Shown here piece by piece: positions 19,629-27,833 of a stretch of DNA of 29,954 nucleotides. Within the stretch, counting starts at the first letter, position 1. Each line of letters starts with the position of its first letter. The DNA comes from Schoenoplectus triqueter (taxonomy: Eukaryota; Streptophyta; Magnoliopsida; Poales; Cyperaceae): the NCBI GenBank assembly GCA_964058805.1, contig CAXKVV010001153.1, positions 1-29,954 of the forward strand. The letters run 5' to 3'. The notes below the pieces were generated by a model. It saw only the letters and a program-made list of their open reading frames with translations, made no database searches and had not been told where the DNA came from. The position numbers and the translations under genes were made by a program.

Positions 19629-21827
19629 TTATTCCAAAATGAAATCAACAGATTCTTGAACAAAATTGTGTACAACAATACTCCAGGTACTGTAATTTGG
19701 AAACAAGCCCCCTTGTACCATTCGAACCAGAAGCATATTGACATCATCAAGCATTTTTTCCTTGCAATGCCAACTAATTAATATGTTATACGTAACCACA
19801 TCTGGTACAATACCTTCATTATTCAGTCTCTCTAGTATATTCAAACCTGCACGAATCCAGCCCATTTTGCACATACCATTAATTAAAATATTGTAGGTGA
19901 CTATATCAGGTGCAACACCTCGGATAATCATTTCTCTTAGCATCTCATGAGCCTCGTACACTCTTCTACTTTTGCATAAGCCATCTATTACAAGATTGTA
20001 TGAAATGTTATTAAGTCTTATACCTTTTCGTACCATCTCTTCTAACAGACCCAGACCCATGTCCACCTCTCCTTCTTTGCAAAGTGCCTTTATTAAGTTG
20101 TTATAGGTTATGCTATCAAATAAGCAACCCTGAAGTACCATCTCATTTCTGAGTTTGAAAGCTTCTCTCCAGTCTCCAATGTACAAAAAGGCCTTAATTA
20201 GTATATTATAGGTGACAACATTGGCTGCTATACCTTCTGCTAACATGTTCTGGTACATACCAAGTGCTCCTTCTATTTGGTTTTCATTGCACAAATGATA
20301 TATTAGTGCATTGAAAGTATATAAATCAGGCTTGTACCCTTTGATTCTCATCTCCGCTACAAGTCGCATGGACTCATTTAATTTGCCATATTTACATAGT
20401 GAATCTATAAGGCAATTGTATCCTACAGAATTAAGACTTAAACCTTTTAACGACATATCCTCTAGAATTCTATTTGCATAGTCCCAACGACCAGCTTTAG
20501 AGAAACCGTGTATCAAAATTGTATATGTATTGACATTAGGAGACGTGCCTTTTGCCTCCATTTCACCAAGCAATTCCAATGCTGAACCATATTTACCGAT
20601 CTTACACAACCCCTCTATGAGTATACTATAGGTATACACATCAGGCTTGAACTCATGTGACATAAGCACCTCAAAGAGAACCTCTCCTTCATGAAATCTC
20701 CCCGCCTTCATATACCCACAAATCACCATGTTAATCAAAACTGTGTTTAACTCAGGTATCTGGTTTAACAAAGCTTTAGCTTTATCAACCTTGCCTGTTT
20801 TACATAAACCATGTAACAAGAAACCGTAACTGTGCGCATCAGGTGTGCAACCTCTAAGAAACATTTTATCAAGCAGCTTGGTTGCATCCTGAAGGCGACC
20901 AACTTTACAGAGAGAACAGATTATGTCATTGAATGTATTCACATCAGGAGAACATTCCATGAGGATCATCTCATCTAACAACATCCATGCTTCATCCACT
21001 CTACCGCGGCAACATAAAGGATGAATCAGTGTTTGGTATATGATAGAATCTGGTACACAACCATATTGTGCCATGGAGCGTAGTAAGGCACATGCAGAAT
21101 CCACATCTCCTGTTCTACAGAATGCCTTCATGGCAAGTGAGAAAGAGAAGGTGGTCGGTGAAATGCCTTTATGAAGCATTCTGTGAAAAAGATTCAATGC
21201 GTTGCTGTACAAACCTGAGGCGACTAACAGATCCAATGCTATGTTGTAAGACTGAAAGGTCGGTTTACACCCAAATAACTCAAACATTTCATCGAGCACC
21301 TTAGCTGCACTGTCAGGCATCCCAAATTTCCCATAACACCTCATGAGAAACATAAACAATGGCTCTCTCAAAACAATACCTTCTTCCTTGGATCTCAAGA
21401 GAAGGTCAGCTACGGTACTAAACTCTCCAGCACTGGCAAGTTTTCGGACAATAGTGAGATAGACTGAGTAGGAATGGGAATAGCCTTTTTGAGTGGAGGC
21501 CCAGTTGAAGAGACGGAGAGAGGTGGGAATGTCGAGAGGGAGTTCAAGGAGCTTGCGTAGTCTATAAGGCGTGATGCTATTGAAAGAGAGACGGAGCTGG
21601 TGTAGATCGAACGGGGCGAGGCGTTTCTCCTCCCAATCGTTCTCCGGAGATGTACTGGCGTGTTCCGGATCGGTGCTTGAGGGGGTGGAGGAGAAGGAGA
21701 GGCGGAGCAGATTGAAAATTGCGAGCTTTTTGGCGACGATCGCAGAAGCATGCAATCTCTTGAGCATTATCTCGCATATCAGAGCACAGGCTGCCGTAGA
21801 TAGAATGACATCGAGCTCGTTGTTCAA
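19629..21827 (-). CDS. MTL1: P-class pentatricopeptide repeat protein, probable mitochondrial, At5g64320 (MTL1)-like
   Basis: A single uninterrupted frame of 732 codons, the usual intronless form of plant PPR genes. From about residue 118 to 720 the protein is a run of about seventeen 35-residue PPR units, with repeated cores such as VVTYNILIKAF, ITYNNLIKALCKEG and PDIVTYNILINGMCK. There is no E, E+ or DYW tail, so it is a P-class RNA-binding protein. Repeat order and wording closely follow Arabidopsis At5g64320 (about 730 residues), known as MTL1 and linked to nad7 translation and splicing in mitochondria; orthology is my inference from memory. The second methionine (codon 21, at 21767) begins MLKRLHASAIVAKKLAIFNL, a basic amphipathic stretch fitting a mitochondrial presequence, whereas the first 20 residues contain E4 and D6. 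I therefore favour the shorter 712-residue start. Convergent with the POLAR-like gene. Confidence 0.93.
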   Translation of the reverse strand: MNNELDVILSTAACALICEIMLKRLHASAIVAKKLAIFNLLRLSFSSTPSSTDPEHASTSPENDWEEKRLAPFDLHQLRLSFNSITPYRLRKLLELPLDIPTSLRLFNWASTQKGYSHSYSVYLTIVRKLASAGEFSTVADLLLRSKEEGIVLREPLFMFLMRCYGKFGMPDSAAKVLDEMFELFGCKPTFQSYNIALDLLVASGLYSNALNLFHRMLHKGISPTTFSFSLAMKAFCRTGDVDSACALLRSMAQYGCVPDSIIYQTLIHPLCCRGRVDEAWMLLDEMILMECSPDVNTFNDIICSLCKVGRLQDATKLLDKMFLRGCTPDAHSYGFLLHGLCKTGKVDKAKALLNQIPELNTVLINMVICGYMKAGRFHEGEVLFEVLMSHEFKPDVYTYSILIEGLCKIGKYGSALELLGEMEAKGTSPNVNTYTILIHGFSKAGRWDYANRILEDMSLKGLSLNSVGYNCLIDSLCKYGKLNESMRLVAEMRIKGYKPDLYTFNALIYHLCNENQIEGALGMYQNMLAEGIAANVVTYNILIKAFLYIGDWREAFKLRNEMVLQGCLFDSITYNNLIKALCKEGEVDMGLGLLEEMVRKGIRLNNISYNLVIDGLCKSRRVYEAHEMLREMIIRGVAPDIVTYNILINGMCKMGWIRAGLNILERLNNEGIVPDVVTYNILISWHCKEKMLDDVNMLLVRMVQGGLFPNYSTWSIVVHNFVQESVDFILE

Positions 21828-21966
21828 GTTTTGAACGAGGCAGGGAACGTCCGACTGATTTGTGGGTCCAAATAATCGGGCCCCTCTTACAAGTTACAAT
21901 TGAGCTTGCTACAAGTTCAATTTTTGAATCAATTGTCACGAAATTGATTTAATGTTATTATTTAAA

Positions 21967-22715
21967 GGGAAGAGATTATTCACAATGAATTATCTTAATA
22001 ATTTTAACAATAGATTTTTAAATAAATATAAAAAAATTCTTAAAAATTAAAAAAGTTTATAGATTGATGGTGGTTAAATTTTATGTAATTCTTTATTGTT
22101 CGTTGTCTTCAAAGACCATTAAAATATGAGTGGGATGTCTTGACAATGGGTTATTTTGATAACCTTGACAATGAATCTCTAAATAAATATAAAAAAATCT
22201 TAAAAATTAAAAAAGTTTGTAGATGTGTTCTTCTACTTTTAGATTGATGGTTATTCAAATTTCATGCAATATCATTATCGTTTGATAGTCTATCAAAGAC
22301 CGTTAAATTGGAACCGTTGTAAATTGCATGAAAATTGATGGTCTTTGATGGACTATCAAACGATAATGAAATTATATGAAATTTGAGTGACCATCAATCT
22401 AAAAGTAGAAGAACACATCTATACTTTTTTTTTTCATTTTTAAGATTTTTTATATTTATTTAGAGATCCATTGTCTAGATTGTCAAAATAACCCATTGTC
22501 AACCGATCCCTTCTCTTAAAATATTATGCACTTTACAATAATTTTAATTTAACGATCTTTGATGAACTAACAAACGATAATGAAATTACATAAAATTTTA
22601 ATCACCATCAATCTGTAAGTATAACAAAAGAACTATAAAGTTTTTTTTTTATTTTTTTATTTCAAAATTCATTATCAAGATTGTCAAGATGACCATTGTC
22701 AAGTGATCCCTTTCC
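21967..22715. mobile_element. Outer (older) MULE-like MITE with 9-bp target-site duplication TTATTTAAA, interrupted by an inner copy
   Basis: TTATTTAAA lies at 21958-21966 and again at 22716-22724. The left end reads GGGAAGAGATTATTCACAAT; the right end reversed reads GGAAAGGGATCACTTGACAA. Left arm 21967 to about 22119 and right arm about 22525-22715 are inverted copies ('ttcttaaaaattaaaaaagt', 'agattgatggtg'). The middle is split by the element at 22128-22515. Non-coding. It begins about 140 bases upstream of the PPR start codon. Confidence 0.82.
22128..22515. mobile_element. Inner (younger) MULE-like MITE with 9-bp target-site duplication TTAAAATAT
   Basis: TTAAAATAT occurs at 22119-22127 and 22516-22524. 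Left terminus GAGTGGGATGTCTTGACAAT and reversed right terminus GAGAAGGGATCGGTTGACAA. The arms are nearly perfect inverted repeats over about 170 bases each ('gggttattttgataac' against 'gggttattttgacaat', 'gtgttcttctacttttagat' in both). A 9-bp duplication with long terminal inverted repeats fits a non-autonomous Mutator-like element. It sits inside an older copy of the same family. Confidence 0.85.
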
Positions 22716-22907
22716 TTATTTAAAATAGAGCTCCTGATACTTAGACATCTATTATTTTTTATGTGCCTCCTATGAAATTTAAACCTACATCACTTTGTAA
22801 AAAGGCGAGACCCAATACCACTATGGTTCAAAAAATCGATTGAATGTTACTATGGACATTCAACAGCTAAACAATGTTACAGTCATATGAGAATTTATGT
22901 GTAGAAT

Positions 22908-23890
22908 ATATATGAGTGTTAATATACATACTCCTTAGCAACGATTGTCAGCCATTGCTAGAGATGACAATTTGGCTCAAGGCCCGGTGGACCCGCCCGG
23001 ATCCGTCTCGGCCCAACGTCAACCCGCTTGGCCCAATCAATGAACGGGTAGGGTCAGGCCGGGTCATCCTACGGGCCGGGACGGGTATGGATACGGGTTT
23101 AGAGTTAGGTCTGCCCGCCCGGCCCAAAGTGTATATATAGATAATTTATTTATATTTATAATTATATTATATATATTTATATATATTATATATCAATATA
23201 TTCTAAAAATTATGTAGAATCTTAATATAACACTAATATCATTCAAATTATATTAAGCATTTAGTTATGATATTATTATATGAATAGAAGCACTAATATG
23301 TTTTAAATTTATAAATGTGAACAATGTAATTCAATAGACATCTTGGTATTTTTTAGTCATATCTTTTAACTCAAAAAATCCAATTAATATAAAATTAATT
23401 TTTTTAAAACCATGACAACTATATCTATCATTTTTATATTTTGATTTCTTTCAAAAACATAATATATCAATCTCAAAATTCATATTATGAAGGTTAGTTG
23501 CTGAAAAATTTTAGACGTCTAGATATTTTTTTAATCATAATTTTATATTAAAAAATCATATTAAGATGAAGTAAAATTCTATAAATTCATAACAATAAAA
23601 TCTATAATTTTCACATTTCAAATTTCTAATCTAAGATGCTCAAAAAATATATATTTCTCAGTCGATTTTAAAAAACTGCACTGCATAACGGGTTGGGCGA
23701 AGTTAGAAAAACTTGGCCCGCAGGCAAGACGGGCCGGGATTTTCAAGCCCGAAGATATGAACCGGGCAGGATGGGTATGTGATTTTGATAGACGAGCCAG
23801 ACCACGGGATTGATGTTTTACCCGCCTACCCGGCCCATTGCCATCTCTAACCATTGCTGCTGATGGGTATACATATTAACACTCATATAT
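22908..23890. repeat. Palindrome split by a hAT-type element
   Basis: TATATATGAGTGTTAATATA (left, about 22908) and TATATATGAGTGTTAATATG (reverse complement of the right side, ending about 23888) face each other. Similarity continues more weakly (ATACTCCTTAGCAACG against ATACCCATCAGCAGCA). Without the hAT element and one duplication copy, the two sides would form one hairpin of roughly 35-40 bp stems: a small MITE or other fold-back. Confidence 0.55.
22960..23850. mobile_element. Non-autonomous hAT-type element with 8-bp target-site duplication CCATTGCT
   Basis: CCATTGCT lies at 22952-22959 and 23851-23858. The left end is AGAGATGACAATTTGGC and the reversed right end is TTAGAGATGGCAATGGGCC; both then run into GC-rich sequence with many CCCG and CGGG motifs (left to about 23125, right from about 23690). 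The middle is AT-rich and non-coding. The 8-bp duplication and GATGGCAA-type ends fit plant hAT elements. No transposase is present. Confidence 0.82.
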
Positions 23891-24395
23891 ACCAACAGAT
23901 TTGTCGGGAGGAATGAATCCTGACATTTATTAAGGGTTAGAAGTGCATTTTACTCTTTCTAGGTTTTATATATGGATTTCTTCGGTACTGTATTTTGCTT
24001 AGGAGACTAGGTGCTACTGCTATGTCTGTTTGTTTAGTTTAGGAATTTATTTATTTTCTATATGAACTCTCTTATATTTGCATGATTTTTTAAAAAATAA
24101 TGGAAATGATAGGTCTTTTGTCGACTTTTGTTAAAAAATAAACTTGTAAAAGACTTAATGTGTTAACACATTTTTTTTTATAAATTATGGTTATAAATCA
24201 ATTTTGAAATAATACTGTAAAAAATGTTCCAAAAAAAAAGTCTGCACAAAACATGACCATAAAACAAAAACTGAAAGTACTTTAGCATTACGTATGTTTC
24301 AGTTAATTTTATTATCATACTAAAATTACATGTATGAATGATTTTCGGAAACAAACAATCCCAGGTACCCAACCAATTAAAAAAAAAGAAAGAGG
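23891..24395. other. Gene-free stretch between the two hAT-type elements
   Basis: AT-rich sequence with no supported ORF, repeat or site that I can identify. Confidence 0.5.
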
Positions 24396-24403
24396 TTTAT
24401 AAC

Positions 24404-25066
24404 TAGGGCTGCAAACGAGTCGAGTCGAGCCGAGCTGGGCTTAACTCAAGCTCGGCTCATGAAAATTCGAGTCGAGCCGAGCCGAGCTCGTGAAACGATT
24501 CGAGCTGAAAAACCTAGCTCAAACTCGGCTCGTTACTATTCGAGCTAGCTCGCGAGCTGGCTCACAAGCCAATGCATGTGCGTTGACTCAATTTGATATT
24601 TAGATTTAATACATCTATAAACTATAAAGTTAGTATATCTAGAAAATTTGTATGATAATTGGTACAAAATTGTTATATCAACAAACTATTTTTTCAATGA
24701 CATTTTCGCTGCATTAATTTGAATGGATGGACTAACAAAAAACTATCGAGTCAGATATACGAATCTAATTATGAGCGAGCAAGAGACGTCTTTAAGCCGT
24801 TGATACGGTGAGATAATGAGAGATGATGAGAGAGGAGTTATCGGATTAAAATTCGGCAAAAAAAATTATAAAAACTATTTTTTATTCGAGCTGAGTCGAG
24901 CCACGAGCTGAGCCGACCCCAACTCAAACTCAGCTCATTTAATTATCGAGCCAGATTAGCTCGAGCCAAAATAGCTCGAGTCATTTTAGCTCGAGCCAGA
25001 TTAGCTCGAGCCCGATCCGAGCCCGAGCTGAGCCACGAGCCCGAGCTTTTTTTTTGTGCAGCCCTA
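24404..25066. mobile_element. Non-autonomous hAT-type element with 8-bp target-site duplication TTTATAAC
   Basis: TTTATAAC lies at 24396-24403 and 25067-25074. Terminal inverted repeats are TAGGGCTGCA (left) and its exact reverse complement TGCAGCCCTA (right). Subterminal regions are crowded with CTCGAGC, GAGCCGAG and related motifs on both sides; the middle is AT-rich and non-coding. These are hallmarks of a non-autonomous hAT element. It is 663 bp long and ends 168 bases before the presenilin ATG. Confidence 0.88.
24946..25020 (+). repeat. 15-bp tandem repeats in the subterminal region of the hAT element
   Basis: Units TCGAGCCAGATTAGC, TCGAGCCAAAATAGC, TCGAGTCATTTTAGC and TCGAGCCAGATTAGC follow at an exact 15-bp period, then a diverged unit. 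Repeated subterminal motifs in hAT elements are usually transposase-binding sites; that role is inferred here. Confidence 0.85.
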
Positions 25067-25234
25067 TTTATAACCTTGAAATTTGAACGGTGAATACCGA
25101 TGCGGAATCCGACCAAGGGGCAAGGCCGCAAGGGATAAGTTTATGGCACCGGCCCACAGAGCAAAGCGAAGTGATATATCCTACCAATTTCAACGAGTCC
25201 GCCGGATCTCTCTCGTGTCCTGTCTCCACGCAAA

Positions 25235-26473
25235 ATGGATGACCGGAGCACCGACTTGGATCCGGTGACCGACGATCAGCGCAGCATTCTTGACACCCTC
25301 GGCGAGGACGTCATACGAATCGTCTCTCCTGTCTCTCTCTGTATGCTCCTGGTCGTGCTTCTCGTCTCCTGTCTCTCCTCCACCGATGGCCTCTCCAGTC
25401 CGATCTCCTCCCTTTTCCTCTCCACTCAACCCTCCAGCCTATCCAGCGCAAACCTCCTCGGTTCCGATGCCACATGGGAAGAGATCAAGTCCGCTCTGAT
25501 CACGGCTCTGACTTTTGTGGTCGTGGTCACTCTCCTCACCTTCCTCTTGGTGCTTCTCTTCTACTTCAGGTGCATCAATTTCTTGAGAATTTATATGGGC
25601 ATCTCTTCTTTCTTTGTTTTATCCTTTCTAGGTGGTTTCATCTCCCTTCTTTTGCTCTCACATTTCAAAATTCCAATTGATCCCTTGACCTTTGCAATTC
25701 TCCTCTTCAACCTTTCTGTTGTTGGTGTATTCGCTGTATTCATGTCAAAATTTCCAATTTCCTTGAATCAAGGATACTTGGTCACCATTGGGGTTTTAAC
25801 TGCTTATTGGTTTACTATGCTTCCTGAATGGACCACTTGGGCTTTGTTGGTTGCCATGTCATTGTATGATCTGGCTGCTGTGTTATTGCCTGTTGGACCG
25901 TTGAGATTACTAGTCGAGCTAGCCATGTCTAGAAATGAAGAGATACCCGCGTTGGTGTATGAAGCCCGACCAGTTGACCCACAACCTGGTGATAGAGTGC
26001 GAGTTTGGAGGGAGAGAACAACAGGTAATAGGATTGTTGCAACCGAAAACTCAGCGGATTTGAATAATGTGCAACCAGTACAAGAGGGAAGGCTAACAGT
26101 TTCTGAAGAGATAACAGCTCCTTTGATAGAGGCGCTTCCTCAAACAGGTAACAGGCAAATGAACCATGCAGAAGAGGAGGAAGAAGGGCTAGGGCTTGGT
26201 TTGTCAGGTGCGATTAAGCTCGGATTGGGGGATTTTATTTTTTATAGTGTACTGGTTGGTCGAGCAGCCATGTATGATTACATGACGGTTTATGCATGCT
26301 ATCTTGCAATTATGGCCGGTCTTGGTGTGACACTTATGTTATTGGCTGTCTACAGGAAGGCTTTGCCGGCTCTTCCTGTGTCTATATTGCTTGGTGTTGT
26401 ATTCTATCTGTTGACCAGGGTTTTGTTAGAAGTCTTTGTAGTTCAATGTTCTTCTAATTTATTGATGTTTTAA
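25235..26473 (+). CDS. Presenilin (catalytic aspartyl protease subunit of gamma-secretase), intronless
   Basis: One 412-residue frame, close to the size of plant presenilins (about 400-450), which are typically intronless. Nine hydrophobic segments can be read at about 29-49, 87-111, 118-141, 148-172, 178-196, 202-222, 324-343, 352-373 and 378-404. Both catalytic aspartates are present: YD at 211-212 in segment 6, and GLGD at 330-333 in segment 7. The PAL motif is at 378-380 (ALPALP), needed for substrate recognition and the active-site shape. The cytosolic loop between segments 6 and 7 (about 231-322) is hydrophilic, with an acidic EEEEE run at 313-317, and would hold the autocleavage site. 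It acts in endomembranes with nicastrin, APH1 and PEN2; plant substrates are poorly known. PS1 versus PS2 cannot be decided here. Confidence 0.96.
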   Translation: MDDRSTDLDPVTDDQRSILDTLGEDVIRIVSPVSLCMLLVVLLVSCLSSTDGLSSPISSLFLSTQPSSLSSANLLGSDATWEEIKSALITALTFVVVVTLLTFLLVLLFYFRCINFLRIYMGISSFFVLSFLGGFISLLLLSHFKIPIDPLTFAILLFNLSVVGVFAVFMSKFPISLNQGYLVTIGVLTAYWFTMLPEWTTWALLVAMSLYDLAAVLLPVGPLRLLVELAMSRNEEIPALVYEARPVDPQPGDRVRVWRERTTGNRIVATENSADLNNVQPVQEGRLTVSEEITAPLIEALPQTGNRQMNHAEEEEEGLGLGLSGAIKLGLGDFIFYSVLVGRAAMYDYMTVYACYLAIMAGLGVTLMLLAVYRKALPALPVSILLGVVFYLLTRVLLEVFVVQCSSNLLMF

Positions 26474-26507
26474 TATTATTTTTGATGATTGGAGACAGTA
26501 TATGTGC

Positions 26508-26513
26508 AATAAA
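26508..26513 (+). promoter_or_regulatory. Candidate polyadenylation signal AATAAA after presenilin
   Basis: A canonical AATAAA 35 bases after the stop codon. That is close for a plant 3' UTR, so a more distal site is equally possible (for example an AATAAA near 27010). Confidence 0.3.
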
Positions 26514-27741
26514 CATTCTTGCGCTTAGGTTTTTTATAATGATGCTCAGATTGAGGCTGATGTTCATGTTGAATTTGCAAAATGCGAGGGTTGTATTGAA
26601 GTTGTTTTTCAATATTAGTTTCACACTAATTCCAGCCTTCTCCGAGCTGATGTTAAACCATTGACTTGATAGTGATCTTCGCAATCACTTCTTATCTCAG
26701 CTTGGTTGTGGTTGCTTGACACAAGATGAGGTTTCTAAGAGAGAAGCCAACAGAAACCAGATTGGTTTGTATGTTTAGCTGTGTATTCATGTTTGAAGTG
26801 GTTTTTATTTTGGTTGTCGATATCCTTACTATCTCTTACAGTTCACTCGGCTACCAATGGTTTTTGAGATTATCTGAACAGTAATAGCTTCTGCAACAAT
26901 GGCACTCAAGTTCAAATTTTCTGGCTAACTTTTGCGCAATCATGTAAAATCTGTGGAGGATCGATAAATTCATTTTTCCTGTATGCTGTGTTGTGACAAT
27001 TAAATTTAGAAATAAACTAGCGTAGCAAACATTGAAGATCACGATTGTCTTGCTTTAGACCAAAAGTACCAGTACTGATGTCAAAAAAGATATTACAACA
27101 GCACATTATCACCAAACTCACAGTACCAGTATGTGCTTCACAGGGTCAAAGAAGTTATTGTTCCATCGCTACGCGCCTTTTTCTTTTCTTTTCCTTCATC
27201 AAATCATATAAAATGTTAATTTCAGGAGCTAACTCAAATTTCATTATCTGTGCCATACAATAATTAATCAACGAAGAAATATTTTGTCATTTAAGTTTGG
27301 TAGAAGAAAACAATGGTCTAATGTTAGAAAGTATTTGCTCTACATGTGCAGTAGAAATATAATTACTATCAAGTTTTGTTCACAGTAAGTCAAAAGTATT
27401 GATTATATCCCCTGTATATACAGAAACTACAGTTTGTTTTTTCATTAGATAAATTCTACCTAGTAATTCCAGGATGATGATTGTTTTCTGGCCCATCTCA
27501 ATCATGATCCGAGATCAAAAGATTAGAGATAGTTGCACTATAATAATTTCGGCCTCATCAAGCCCACAATATTTCGGACTTTCTGAGAATATAGTGTTTC
27601 CATATTTAGGCCTCTGTTTGTTACTAAAGCTGAGCAACAGGCACACAATTTCCCAAATCTTAACTGGTACAATAATATATATTTTATGGCTGTCCACAAC
27701 TCCATATGTTACCTCAAAACTTTTGGGAACAAAACTACCAT

Positions 27742-27833
27742 GTTATCTCTGTTATTTTCTTTCTGATAAGTCAGTCTCATTTGATTTTATTTGTCGTGAG
27801 ATTCGTTGTCAGAGATAGAATAACAGAGATAAC
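27742..27833. repeat. Imperfect hairpin (about 28-bp stem)
   Basis: The arm at 27742-27769 begins GTTATCTCTGTTATT, and the reverse complement of 27805-27833 begins with the same 15 bases, then continues with about five mismatches. The loop is 35 bases. It could be the end of a decayed MITE or an independent fold-back. No transcription evidence is visible. Confidence 0.6.

Noticed and set aside
24946..25020. Regularly spaced repeats resembling a CRISPR array
   Set aside because: The 15-bp period has no unique spacers and lies in the subterminal part of a hAT-type element in a plant genome.
25190..25429. Minus-strand frame across the presenilin start
   Set aside because: It is antisense to the presenilin N-terminal coding sequence; the presenilin frame has all catalytic motifs.
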